From CBDCGJ01 sp965216645 (GTDB lineage Bacteria; Pseudomonadota; Alphaproteobacteria; GCA-2731375): a DNA stretch of 64,000 nt. A model generated the notes under the pieces. That model saw only the letters and a program-made list of their open reading frames with translations, was not told where the DNA came from and made no database searches. The stretch is from NCBI GenBank assembly GCA_965216645.1, contig CBDCGJ010000043.1, forward strand, positions 62,001 to 126,000, in the 5' to 3' direction. A program made the position numbers and the translations under genes. Positions 51,749-61,105 of this stretch are shown in pieces. The first letter of the stretch is position 1. Each line of letters starts with the position of its first letter.

Positions 51749-54039
51749 CGATGCGTGCCTTCATATGATCGACCGCGCGTAAGATTTCCTCCGGCGTCGC
51801 CGGGGCGTTGAGATCGGGCGAAAGTCGATAATCGGACAGGCTGGAAACCGCGTCGGCGATCGCCAACCAACCGGAGATCGCCAACATCAAAGGTGGCTCG
51901 CCGACCGCTTTGGAGCGGTGAATGGTATTTTCCCGGTTTCGACCCGGTTGCCAGATCGCCATGTTGAACTCGGCCGGCCGATCGCCGCAAGTGGGAATCT
52001 TGTAAGTCGATGGCGCATGGGTGGTCAGACGCCCCTGGTCGTCCCAACACAACTCCTCCGAGGTCAGCCAACCCAGGCCCTGAATGTAACCGCCTTCGAT
52101 CTGTCCGAGATCGATGGCCGGATTCAGCGACTGCCCGACATCGTGCAGGATATCGGTCCGCAGACAGCGGCTTTCGCCCGTCAGCGTGTCGATCGCCATC
52201 TCCGTCACCGCCGCGCCATAGGCGAAATAGTAAAATGGCCGGCCGCGCCCAGTTTCCGGGTCCCAATGAATTTTCGGCGTGCGGTAAAATCCGGTGGCGG
52301 AGAGCTGTACCCGGTTGACATAGGCCAGTTCGGCCAGTTCGGCGAAGGCGAGCTGCCGATTGCCGATCATAACCTGGTTGTCGCGAAATTCGATCTGCGC
52401 CTCCGCAACCTGGAAATGATCCACGGCGAAGGAGATCAGGCGGCGTTTCAGGATCTGTGCCGCCGCCTGTGCCGCCATGCCATTCATATCGGAGCCGGAG
52501 GAGGCGGCGGTGGCCGAGGTGTTCGGCACCTTGCCGGTGGTGGTTGCGGTGATCTTGACCCGATCGAGGTCGATTTGAAACTCCTCCGCCACCACCTGGC
52601 CGACTTTGACGAACAGGCCCTGGCCCATTTCCGTGCCGCCATGGTTCAGATGTACGCTGCCGTCCCGGTAGATATGTACCAGGGCTCCAGCCTGATTCAG
52701 GAAAGTCATGGTGAAGGAGATGCCGAACTTCACCGGCGAGAGGGCGAGGCCGCGTTTGATCACTGGATTGGTTTGGTTGAACGCCGCGATTTCCTGACGG
52801 CGGCGGCGATAGTCGGAGGTTTGCTCCAATTCCTCGACGAGCTCGTCCAAAACGAAGTCTTCGACAGTCATGTAGTAGGGAGTCTCGTCGCGGCCGTTGT
52901 CGCCATAGAAGTTCTTCTTGCGCACGTCCAAAGGATCGAGTCCGGTGGCGCGGGCCACCCGCTCGATCATCCATTCGCCCGCGAGCATGCCCTGCGGCCC
53001 GCCGAAGCCGCGGAAGGCGGTATTGGAGACGGTGTTGGTCCGGCAACGGTGGCTGACGATCCGGCTGGCCGGCAGATAATAGGCATTGTCGGTGTGGAAC
53101 ATAGCCCGATCGATGATCGCATCCGATAGATCGGCGGAGAAACCGCAGCGTCCGGCATAGCTGACATCCAAGCCCAGAATATTCCCTTCGTCGTCGTGGG
53201 CGACGGCATAGTCGGCGGTGAAGTCATGGCGCTTGCCGGTTCGGATCATGTCGTCGTCGCGGTCCAGCCGGGCCTTCACCGGTCGACCGGTCCTCGTCGC
53301 GAATACCGCTGCCAGCGCGGCCCATTGCGCGCCCTGCGTTTCCTTGCCGCCGAAACCGCCGCCCATGCGCCGCACTTCCACCGTGACCGCATGGTTGGGA
53401 ACGCCCAGGACATGGGCGACATTATGTTGAACCTCGCTCGGATGCTGGGTCGAACAATGGATCAAGACATCGCCGTCCTCGCCCGGGATGGCGAGAGAGG
53501 CTTGGCCTTCGAGATAGAAATGCTCCTGCCCGCCGATCCGCAACTGCCCGCGAATGACGTGAGGCGCATCGGCCAGAGCCCTCGTCGATATCGCCGCGGC
53601 GCCAGTCGCGGGTGCGGCTGATAAACGACCTCGCCGCCATCGCGTCCTCGACGGTGAGGAGCGCGGGCAGGGGGTCGTACTCGACCACCGCCAACTTCAC
53701 GGCGTTGCGAGCCTGATCGAGGCTTTCGGCGGCAACGGCGAAGATCGGTTGCCCGTGGAACAGAACTTCGCCATCGGCGAGCAACGGGTCGTCGTGACTG
53801 CCGGTCGGGCTGACGTCGTTGTCGCCGGGAATGTCTTGCGCGGTAAGGACCACGACCACCCCCGGTGCGGCATGGACGGCGTCGAGATCCAATCTGGTGA
53901 TACGCGCATGGGCATGCTCTGCGCCGCCCACATCCAGATGCAGCAGATTGGCTGGCGCATTGATATCGTCCACATAAGTGGCGCTGCCGGTGACATGTTT
54001 GACGCCGCTGTCGTGGCGATGGCGCAGACCGACAGTCAT
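51741..54039 (-). pseudogene. xdhB: Xanthine dehydrogenase molybdopterin-binding subunit, frameshifted
   Basis: The N-terminal 160 or so residues (MTVGLRHRHDSGVKHVTGSATYVDDI to RTRDWRRGDIDE) are in one frame from 54039; the remainder (RIGGQEHFYLEGQASLAI, GGGFGGKETQG with the molybdopterin loop, AFRGFGGPQG, HGGTEMGQGL, and GEPPLML) is in another. Removing one base from the CCC run at 53579-53581 (plus strand) restores DEALADAPHVIRGQLRIGG and a 765-residue protein, the expected length. As read, xanthine oxidation would be lost. A sequencing indel cannot be excluded. It lies between xdhA and xdhC. Confidence 0.87.
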
Positions 54040-55484
54040 GCCGCTCCCCGATAGGCCAGCCGCAATGTTGTGCCGTCGGTCATCTCAAAAAAGACCTTTC
54101 GGAGCAGATTTCGCGCCACGGTCAGGCGATAATCGGCACTCGCTCTCATGTCGGAGATCGGAGCGAAGTCGTCGCCGAGGGCGTTTGCCGCCGAGGCGAC
54201 GGTGTCTTCCGACCAGGATTTCCCGATCAAAGCGCGTTCACAGGCCGTGGCCCGCTTCGGGATGGCGGCCATCCCGCCATAGGCGATACGGGCGTCGACG
54301 ACCTTACCGTCGTCGACTTTGATATTGAAGGCGCCGAGGACGGCGGTGATGTCCTGATCGAAGCGCTTCGAGACTTTGTGACAGCGAATTACGCCGTGGC
54401 CGGTGAGGGGAATCGAAATCTTCTCCAGAAACTCGCCCTTTTCACGATCTTGCTGGCCGTAGTCGACGAAGTAATCCTCGAGCGGGATTTCCCGCCGCGT
54501 GCCACCTTTATTCAATGTGATCCGTGTGCCGAGCGCGATCAGCGCCGGCGGGCTGTCGCCGATGGGGGAGCCGTTGGCGATATTGCCGCCGATCGTACCG
54601 CTGTTGCGCACCTGGGTGGACCCGATACGGCGGATCAGCTCGCCGAAATCCGGAAAATGATTGGCGATCCGGGCCACGGCATCGCTATAGGTCACGGCCG
54701 CCCCGATGACCAATTCGGCGCCGTTTTCCTCGATCGTCCGCAAGTCCGGGACACGCGTGACATCGATCATAGGGGTCAATCGTCGATGCTGCTTGGTCAC
54801 CCACAGGCCCACATCGGTGGCGCCCGCGACGAAGACCGCGTCCGGGTGCCGACCCGCAATGTCCTCGAGATCCTCAAGACGGCGAGGGGCGAAGAAATCG
54901 TTCCTCTGGGTCAACCCGTCTTCTTCCGCCCAGGTCTTGAGTTGAGCTTGCGCATCCCGAAGACGACTGTGCCAGACCTCGTCCTCCTGTTGGTCGAACA
55001 TATCGCGGGCGGCTTGGATGATTGGCCCGTAACCGGTGCAACGGCAGAGATTGCCGGCCAACGCATCGTCGATGGTCTGTAGATCCCGTCGTTCGCCCTG
55101 CCTGAATAGCGTGAATAGGGACATCACGAAGCCGGGTGTGCAGAACCCGCATTGGGAGCCGTGATTGTCCACCAAGGCGGATTGCGCGGGATGCAGGCCA
55201 CCATCGCTGGATTGCAAATGCTCGACGGTCACTACATGTTTGCCGTCGATCATCGGCAGAAACAGAATACAGGCGTTAACGGCCTGATAGCGTAGTCGGC
55301 CGTCGACCCATTCGCCGACCGCCACCGTGCAGGCGCCACAATCGCCCTCGGCGCAGCCCTCCTTCGTGCCGGTCAAGCCTTCATGTTCGCGCAGATAGCG
55401 CAGCAAGGTGAGATTCGCATCGAATTCGTCGAGCCTGCGGTCGTCGTCACCGAGCCGGAATCGGATATGACCGCGCACCGCCAT
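54036..55484 (-). CDS. xdhA: Xanthine dehydrogenase small subunit (2Fe-2S and FAD domains)
   Basis: The 482-residue subunit carries two [2Fe-2S] clusters in its N-terminal part (CAEGDCGACTVA with CILFLPMIDGKHVVTVE; QCGFCTPGFVMSLF and CRCTGYGPI) and an FAD-binding CO-dehydrogenase-flavoprotein domain (VFVAGATDVGLWVTKQHRR, TIGGNIANGSPIGDSPPALIAL). It passes electrons from XdhB to NAD+. The stop overlaps the xdhB start by four bases, and uraH lies 3 bases upstream, so all belong to one minus-strand transcript. Confidence 0.95.
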   Translation of the reverse strand: MAVRGHIRFRLGDDDRRLDEFDANLTLLRYLREHEGLTGTKEGCAEGDCGACTVAVGEWVDGRLRYQAVNACILFLPMIDGKHVVTVEHLQSSDGGLHPAQSALVDNHGSQCGFCTPGFVMSLFTLFRQGERRDLQTIDDALAGNLCRCTGYGPIIQAARDMFDQQEDEVWHSRLRDAQAQLKTWAEEDGLTQRNDFFAPRRLEDLEDIAGRHPDAVFVAGATDVGLWVTKQHRRLTPMIDVTRVPDLRTIEENGAELVIGAAVTYSDAVARIANHFPDFGELIRRIGSTQVRNSGTIGGNIANGSPIGDSPPALIALGTRITLNKGGTRREIPLEDYFVDYGQQDREKGEFLEKISIPLTGHGVIRCHKVSKRFDQDITAVLGAFNIKVDDGKVVDARIAYGGMAAIPKRATACERALIGKSWSEDTVASAANALGDDFAPISDMRASADYRLTVARNLLRKVFFEMTDGTTLRLAYRGAA

Positions 55485-55487
55485 CGC

Positions 55488-55838
55488 TCAACTACCCCGG
55501 TAGGTCGAATAGCTATAGGGCGATACCAATAACGGGACGTGATAATGCTCGTCCGTCGCCAGGCCGAAACGCAACACGACAACATCGAAAAACGGCGGAT
55601 CCGGCAATGCCACGCCGAGCCGCCGGAAATAGTCGCCGGCCTGGAATTCAAGCTCATACTCGCCGGGCTGAAACTCCTCGCCTTCCAACAACGGACCGTC
55701 GCATCGGCCATCCGCGTTCGTCACCGCTTCGCATCGAAGGTCCCGGTTTTTTCCGGATATTTTGTAAAGGCTTAGCGCCAGTTTCTCAGCTGGCTTGCCA
55801 TGCGCTGTGTCGAGTATATGCGTGGTCAGCCGTCCCAT
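55488..55838 (-). CDS. uraH: 5-Hydroxyisourate hydrolase (transthyretin-like)
   Basis: The 116-residue enzyme opens 5-hydroxyisourate to OHCU after urate oxidation. Signatures: GRLTTHILDTAHGKPA at the N-terminus with the active-site histidine, and the C-terminal YHVPLLVSPYSYSTYRGS, the family's YRGS ending. The start is ATG 55838 rather than the longer open frame from 55913. First gene of the minus-strand purine unit, divergent from puuE. Confidence 0.95.
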   Translation of the reverse strand: MGRLTTHILDTAHGKPAEKLALSLYKISGKNRDLRCEAVTNADGRCDGPLLEGEEFQPGEYELEFQAGDYFRRLGVALPDPPFFDVVVLRFGLATDEHYHVPLLVSPYSYSTYRGS

Positions 55839-56019
55839 CGGCTGGCAATCTCCTGTGCTGCGCGCCGTTGTTCTTGTTCTCGTTCCCCGGCATCCCAGAA
55901 GCGATTGTCGCAAATTGTTATATTATTGAAATATCGGAAAGTATCTAAACACTTTCAAAAAATAATTGAAAGACTGCAGCGGGAATTACGGCATAGTGCC
56001 CAGGGGAGAGAGACGTGTC
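55839..56019. promoter_or_regulatory. Divergent uraH/puuE control region with repeated GAAAG-type half-sites
   Basis: This AT-rich gap separates the two purine-catabolism transcripts. It contains GAAAGT (55937-55942) and ACTTTC (55951-55956) as an exact inverted pair, overlapping CTTTCAA (55952-55958) paired with TTGAAAG (55966-55972). Three regularly placed half-sites suggest an operator read by one regulator for both directions. No regulator gene is adjacent, and promoters were not mapped. Confidence 0.5.
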
Positions 56020-56937
56020 ATGAACGGTGACTATCCGCGAGATCTGATCGGTTACGGCACCAATCCGCCGCAGGCCAACTGGCCCGGCGATGCGCGTCTA
56101 GCCTTGCAGTTCGTGGTGAACTACGAGGAGGGCGGGGAAAACAATATCCTCCACGGCGATGCCGCATCCGAAGCCTTCCTGTCGGAAATCATCGGCGCGC
56201 AACCGTTCCCCGGTCATCGTCATATGAGCATGGAATCGATCTACGAGTATGGCAGCCGGGTCGGGATTTGGCGCCTGCTCGACCTGTTCGCGCGCAAGGA
56301 AGTCCCGATCACCCTGTTTGCCGTTGCCATGGCGCTTGAGAGAAATCCGGCCGTTGCCGACGCGGTTATGGAAGCCGGACATGAGATCTGCAGCCACGGC
56401 TATCGCTGGATCGACTATCACGGCGTGCCGGAGGAGGTGGAGCGGGAACATATGCGGAAAGCCATCGATATCCAGACCCGTCTGACCGGCGAGCGACCGC
56501 TTGGTTGGTACACGGGACGGACCAGCGAAAACACCCGAAAGCTGGTTATCGAAGACGGTGGATTTCTTTATGATTCAGACGATTATAGCGATGATCTACC
56601 ATTTTGGACAAATATGGAGGGAACGCCGCACCTTGTCGTGCCCTACACACTGGATGCCAACGATATGCGATTTGCCACCAACCAAGGTTTCAATAGCGGC
56701 GAGCAGTTTTTCCACTATCTGAAGGATGCCTTCGATACGCTTTACGCCGAGGGCGAGCGGTCGCCGAAGATGATGTCGGTGGGCCTGCATTGTCGATTGG
56801 TCGGGCGGCCCGGCAGATTCCGGGCGCTGGAACGCTTCGTCGACTACGCTCGAGGGTTCGACGATGTTTGGTTCTGCCGCCGTATCGATATCGCCCGCCA
56901 TTGGCGCGCGGCGCAACCGGCGGAGAGGACCACATGA
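56020..56937 (+). CDS. puuE: Allantoinase PuuE (polysaccharide-deacetylase fold)
   Basis: The 305-residue protein belongs to the metal-independent PuuE allantoinases, related to NodB deacetylases. MNGDYPRDLIGYG, FVVNYEEGGENNILHGD, SMESIYEYGSRVGIWRLL, EICSHGYRWIDYHG and PLGWYTGRTSENTRKL follow the family pattern, and the SHGYRW segment is the NodB-like motif. It hydrolyses (S)-allantoin to allantoate. The ATG at 56020 has GGGGAGAG upstream, so the longer open frame from 55966 is not used. First gene of the plus-strand purine unit. Confidence 0.93.
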   Translation: MNGDYPRDLIGYGTNPPQANWPGDARLALQFVVNYEEGGENNILHGDAASEAFLSEIIGAQPFPGHRHMSMESIYEYGSRVGIWRLLDLFARKEVPITLFAVAMALERNPAVADAVMEAGHEICSHGYRWIDYHGVPEEVEREHMRKAIDIQTRLTGERPLGWYTGRTSENTRKLVIEDGGFLYDSDDYSDDLPFWTNMEGTPHLVVPYTLDANDMRFATNQGFNSGEQFFHYLKDAFDTLYAEGERSPKMMSVGLHCRLVGRPGRFRALERFVDYARGFDDVWFCRRIDIARHWRAAQPAERTT

Positions 56938-57443
56938 AACGGGACGCGTTCATCGCGAAGTTCGGGGGCGTGTATGAGCATTCACCCTGGATTGCCGCCC
57001 AGGTTTTCGACCGTGGATTGACTGCGGCACAGGACAATGCGGCCGGATTGGCGGCCGAGATGCGGGATATTCTGGAGATCACGGGTCGGGAAGCCCAATT
57101 GGCGTTGCTGCGGGCGCATCCCGACCTGGCGGGTAAGTTGGCGGTCGCCGGCGAATTGACCGCGTCCTCCACGGCGGAGCAGGCGGGCGCGGCTCTCGAC
57201 CAATGTTCGCCGGCGGAATTCGACGCCTTCCAGGCGTTGAACGCCCGCTACATGGAAAAGTTCGGATTTCCCTTCATTCTGGCGGTCCGCGGCTATCATC
57301 GCGGCGACATTCTCGAGATATTCAAGCGGCGGATCGGCAACGATCCGGATGACGAATTCGACGAAGCGGTGCGCCAAGTCCACCGCATCGCCCGCCTGCG
57401 GCTCGATCAACTTTTCGAGGAAGACCAATTCGAGGAAGAATAA
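56934..57443 (+). CDS. uraD: OHCU decarboxylase
   Basis: The 169-residue enzyme decarboxylates 2-oxo-4-hydroxy-4-carboxy-5-ureidoimidazoline to (S)-allantoin. FGGVYEHSPWIAAQVFD, LLRAHPDLAGKLA with the catalytic histidine, LNARYMEKFGFPFILAVRG and a helical C-terminus match the family. Start ATG 56934 overlaps the puuE stop as ATGA. Acts between UraH and PuuE. Confidence 0.94.
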   Translation: MKRDAFIAKFGGVYEHSPWIAAQVFDRGLTAAQDNAAGLAAEMRDILEITGREAQLALLRAHPDLAGKLAVAGELTASSTAEQAGAALDQCSPAEFDAFQALNARYMEKFGFPFILAVRGYHRGDILEIFKRRIGNDPDDEFDEAVRQVHRIARLRLDQLFEEDQFEEE

Positions 57444-57444
57444 G

Positions 57445-58446
57445 ATGAGTGACCCCGTAGATCTCCCCGAATTCGCCCGGCATCGGGTCAATCTGGCTTC
57501 GCCCCGTCTGGGCAGCGAAGTGATCCAGGTGACCGACGAGTTTTTCGCGCCCGGACACCGGATGCTCGACGATCGGCCGGCGGTCTTCATCCCGGACAAA
57601 TACGACGATAACGGCAAATGGATGGACGGCTGGGAAAGCCGGCGCCGCCGCGACAGCGGCCACGATCATTGCGTCGTTCGTCTGGGCGTGGCCGGCCGGA
57701 TCAGCGGTGTGGATATCGACACCAGCCATTTCACCGGCAATTACCCGCCCGCGGCGGCAATAGAAGGCTGTCTTAGCGACACGCCGCCGGATGTCGACAC
57801 GGACTGGGTCGAAATACTGCCGGCCAGCGATCTCGGTCCCGACTCTCATCACCTGCTGCCCGTCGAAGACGACGGTGTCTACAACTATCTGAAACTAAAC
57901 ATCTACCCGGATGGCGGCGTGGCCCGATTGCGGGTCTACGGCGAGCCGATGCGGGCTTGGAGCGAGGCGGAGCGACAACAAACCCACGAGCTGTCGGCGT
58001 TGGCGAATGGCGGCCGGGTGATCGCCTACAACAATGCCCATTACGGCGATACCTGGGCGATCCTGAGCGAAGGTCGCGGCCGGGATATGGGCGACGGGTG
58101 GGAGACCCGGCGCCGGCGCAAACCCGGCAACGATTGGATCATCGTGCAACTCGGCGCGCCCGGTATCGTGGAGCGGATCGAGGTCGACACCGCCCACTTC
58201 AAGGGGAATTATCCCGACCGTTGTTCGGTGCAGGGCGCCTTGGTCGAGGCCGGGACAGCGGACAGCATCGTCACTCAGGCTATGTTCTGGGAGACCTTGA
58301 TGGCCCACCGCAAGCTCGAAGCCGACAGCATCCACCATTTCGGCTCGGAAGAAATCCTGTCGACGGAGCCGGTAAGCCACGTGAAGTTGAACATTTACCC
58401 TGATGGCGGGATCAGCCGATTCAGAATATTCGGTAAGCTCGCATGA
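57445..58446 (+). CDS. alc: Allantoicase
   Basis: The 333-residue protein contains two tandem allantoicase (galactose-binding-like) domains, visible as a duplicated pattern: DGWESRRRRDSGHDHCVVRLG / DIDTSHFTGNYPPAAAIEG and DGWETRRRRKPGNDWIIVQLG / DTAHFKGNYPDRCSVQG, each ending in LKLNIYPDGG(V/I)xRxR. It splits allantoate into ureidoglycolate and urea. It starts one base after uraD and overlaps the allA start by four bases. No urease genes are in the window. Confidence 0.95.
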   Translation: MSDPVDLPEFARHRVNLASPRLGSEVIQVTDEFFAPGHRMLDDRPAVFIPDKYDDNGKWMDGWESRRRRDSGHDHCVVRLGVAGRISGVDIDTSHFTGNYPPAAAIEGCLSDTPPDVDTDWVEILPASDLGPDSHHLLPVEDDGVYNYLKLNIYPDGGVARLRVYGEPMRAWSEAERQQTHELSALANGGRVIAYNNAHYGDTWAILSEGRGRDMGDGWETRRRRKPGNDWIIVQLGAPGIVERIEVDTAHFKGNYPDRCSVQGALVEAGTADSIVTQAMFWETLMAHRKLEADSIHHFGSEEILSTEPVSHVKLNIYPDGGISRFRIFGKLA

Positions 58447-58947
58447 TCGAGCTGACGCCGGCGCCGTTGACGGAAGCGGCGTTCGCACCGTTCGGTCAGG
58501 TCATCGAGGCCGGCATTGGCGAACCTTTAAAAGATCAACGAAGGGACGACGGAACGCTTCCACGACCTGGCCCCGGTCGAACTCGGTGCCAATGGACGGC
58601 CGATGATCAACATCTTCCGCGGTCAACCGCGTTCGCGGCCGGTGGCGATCCGCATGTTGGAGCGTCATCCGCTCGGCAGTCAGGCTTTTGTCCCCTTACG
58701 CGGGCAAGACTTTCTCATTGTCGTGGCGCCACCGAGACCGCGCGTGACGGCCGACGACCTGCGGGCTTTTCATGCGCGCGGTGGGCAGGGTGTCAATTAT
58801 GCCCGAGGCACTTGGCATCATCCCTTGCTCTGCCTGGAGAAAGACAGCGATTTTCTGGTCATCGATCGGGGTGGACCGGGAAGTAACCTGGACGAATTCT
58901 GGTTCCCGGACAATTGGCCGAAGATCGAATTACGAGCAGCGTTATGA
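58443..58947 (+). pseudogene. allA: Ureidoglycolate lyase AllA, frameshifted
   Basis: The N-terminus (MIELTPAPLTEAAFAPFGQVIEA) is in the frame from 58443; the rest (INEGTTERFHDLAPVELG, MINIFRGQPR, LERHPLGSQAFVPL, GVNYARGTWHHPLL, and the DEFWF end) is one frame over. Removing one A from the AAAA run at 58529-58532 joins them as EPLKINEGTTERF and gives 167 residues, the family's length. AllA releases glyoxylate and urea from ureidoglycolate. A sequencing indel is an alternative. Its end overlaps the convergent dinB stop. Confidence 0.87.
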
Positions 58948-60195
58948 CCGCCGCAGCCCGCGGCCCTTGGTGATCGCGGTGTCCCCGAAGCGGTCGCGCA
59001 GGGTGTCAAGCGCGCGTTCGGCCTTTTCCCTGCGCTGACGATCCGGGTCCGCAAGATCGATCGGATCGGCGCCGTCTGCGTCGGAGATGTTGCTGAGGCC
59101 GATCCCCAACAGGCGATAGAAGGTGCCATCCACTTCCTTGACCAAAAGATCGCGGCCGCGCTTGTAGATCACGTCCGCCATCTGCGTCGGATCGGACAGG
59201 CTGGAGGACCGGGTGCGGATTTTGAAGTCGGCGCTACGCAGCTTCAGGGTCACCACGCTGCCGGCCACGCCGGAGGATTTTAGTCGTTTCGACACCCGTT
59301 CGCTCTGCCGCCAAAGGATGCGGTCCAGTTCTTCGAGATCGGCGATATCTTTGAAAAACGTCGTTTCCGACGACACGCTCTTAGCGGCGCTGCGCGGATT
59401 GACACGACGCATGTCCTGCCCGCGGGAAAACCGATACATCCGCTGACCCATGGCGCCATATCGGCTCATCAATTCGGTTTCCTCCATGGTCTGCAATTGC
59501 GAAATCCGCGTGATGCCGTCGCGAGCGAGCTTTTTCTGCAGTGCCTTGCCGGCGCCCCAGATGATGCTGACCGATTGCTGCGCCAGAAAGTCCAGTGCCT
59601 CCGCCTGACCGACGATGGCGAAGCCGCGGGGCTTGTCGAGGTCCGATGCGACCTTGGCGAGGAATTTGTTGTAGCTGAGGCCGATCGAGGCGGAAACGCC
59701 GATCTCGTCCTCGATGCGCTGCACCAATTGCGCCAGGGAGCGGGCCGGCGATTGACCGTGAAGCCGCTCCGTCCCGCCCAGATCGAGAAACGCTTCATCC
59801 AACGACAGCGGCTCGACGATGGGCGTGTAGGCTTTCATGAGGTTGCGGATCTCCCGACTGACGACGGCATATTTCGACATGTCGGGTTTGATCACGACCG
59901 CGTCCGGGCAGGCTTTGAGCGCCTTGAACATGGGCATGGCCGAATGCACGCCGAAGGTGCGGGCGACATAGCAGGCGGCGCTGACCACGCCGCGTCTGCC
60001 GCCGCCGACGATCACCGGCTTGTCCGTCAAACTCGGATCGTCGCGCTTCTCGACCGAGGCGTAAAAGGAATCGCAATCGAGGTGGGCGATGCTTAGTTCG
60101 TCCAATTCGGCGTGACGAAGAACCCGTGGCGAGCCGCAGGCGCCGCATCTTCCAGCGTCCGTTTCCGTCAGGCAATCGCGGCAGAAGCCCCGCAT
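58942..60195 (-). CDS. dinB: DNA polymerase IV (DinB), with N-terminal zinc-finger-like extension
   Basis: The 417-residue Y-family polymerase has HLDCDSFYASVEKRDDP with catalytic acids, YSLDEAFLD-type PLSLDEAFLDLGGT, helix-hairpin-helix IIWGAGKALQKKL, and the little-finger domain (ETTFFKDIADLEEL). Before the polymerase domain lie four cysteines as C5xxC8 and C17xxC20, a probable zinc-binding unit often seen in alphaproteobacterial DinB. Start ATG 60195 has GAGGAT upstream; an earlier ATG at 60246 lies within the neighbouring ROK gene. It performs error-prone lesion bypass. Confidence 0.95.
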   Translation of the reverse strand: MRGFCRDCLTETDAGRCGACGSPRVLRHAELDELSIAHLDCDSFYASVEKRDDPSLTDKPVIVGGGRRGVVSAACYVARTFGVHSAMPMFKALKACPDAVVIKPDMSKYAVVSREIRNLMKAYTPIVEPLSLDEAFLDLGGTERLHGQSPARSLAQLVQRIEDEIGVSASIGLSYNKFLAKVASDLDKPRGFAIVGQAEALDFLAQQSVSIIWGAGKALQKKLARDGITRISQLQTMEETELMSRYGAMGQRMYRFSRGQDMRRVNPRSAAKSVSSETTFFKDIADLEELDRILWRQSERVSKRLKSSGVAGSVVTLKLRSADFKIRTRSSSLSDPTQMADVIYKRGRDLLVKEVDGTFYRLLGIGLSNISDADGADPIDLADPDRQRREKAERALDTLRDRFGDTAITKGRGLRRS

Positions 60196-60205
60196 CGTAT
60201 CCTCG

Positions 60206-61105
60206 TCAGAGCCAGGCCGCGCCCCGTACGCCACTGTCGTCGCCAAAGTGGGCGCGGCGCAGATCTATGGCGACGTCCGGCGTCAAAGTATAGCGACTTA
60301 CTCGAGTGGGGACGAGGTTGTAGAGCATGTCGATGTTCGACAAGCCGCCGCCGAGAACAATCACGGCGGGGTCGAGCGTATGTACCAGACCGGCGAGGGC
60401 GCGCGCCAACCGGTCGCCATAGACGTCCAATGTCTGTCGCGCCGAATCGTCCGAACAGGCGGCAATCTGCTTCGCCGTCTTGTCTTCGCCGGTCATTTCC
60501 AAGTGCAACGCGCTGAGAGCGGGGCCGGAGAGATAGGCTTCGAGGCAGCCAAGACGGCCGCAGGGACATCGACGCGGCGGATTGCCGTCGTCGAGAGGTG
60601 GCATCGGCGTATGACCCCATTCGCCGGCTAGACCGTTGGGGCCGGCCATTAACTTTCCCTCGTGAACGAAACCGGCGCCGACGCCGGTGCCGAGGATGAG
60701 GCCGGCCACGGTGCCATCGGTTCCGGCGGCGACGCCATCCCGCGCTTCGGACAGCGCAAAGCAATCGGCGTCGTTGGCGAGCTTCACCGGCCGGCCGGTT
60801 GCCGTTGACAAGTCGGTTACCAACGGACGACCGACCAATTGGGGCAAGTTGACCAAAACCTTGATTTCGCCCGCCGAGGTTACCGTTCCAGGAAGCGCGA
60901 CGCCGATCCTTCCGGCTTTTAAATTCGATTTATTCTCAATATCTTCAATAAGATTTATAATCTCATTTTTGAAGTTCGCGTAATTGCCGCCGGATCGATC
61001 GATGCGGCGGCGGGCAGTCTCCGCACCTTGCCCGTTCAAGATCACGGCGGTGATCTTGCTACCGCCGATATCGAGACCGAGCCTGATCTTTCCGTCAGTC
61101 GCCAT
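60206..61105 (-). CDS. ROK family sugar kinase
   Basis: The 299-residue protein has the N-terminal phosphate motif LGLDIGGSKITAVIL, catalytic-region LANDADCFALSEA, LILGTGVGAGFVHEGKL, the ROK zinc motif GEWGHTP ... CPCGRLGCLEAYLSG, and VIVLGGGLSN. It probably phosphorylates a hexose or N-acetylhexosamine (glucokinase, fructokinase or NagK-like); specificity is not readable. Two close ATG codons (61111 and 61105) overlap the HAD gene end; 61105 was chosen. In operon with HAD and dinB genes. Confidence 0.92.
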   Translation of the reverse strand: MATDGKIRLGLDIGGSKITAVILNGQGAETARRRIDRSGGNYANFKNEIINLIEDIENKSNLKAGRIGVALPGTVTSAGEIKVLVNLPQLVGRPLVTDLSTATGRPVKLANDADCFALSEARDGVAAGTDGTVAGLILGTGVGAGFVHEGKLMAGPNGLAGEWGHTPMPPLDDGNPPRRCPCGRLGCLEAYLSGPALSALHLEMTGEDKTAKQIAACSDDSARQTLDVYGDRLARALAGLVHTLDPAVIVLGGGLSNIDMLYNLVPTRVSRYTLTPDVAIDLRRAHFGDDSGVRGAAWL

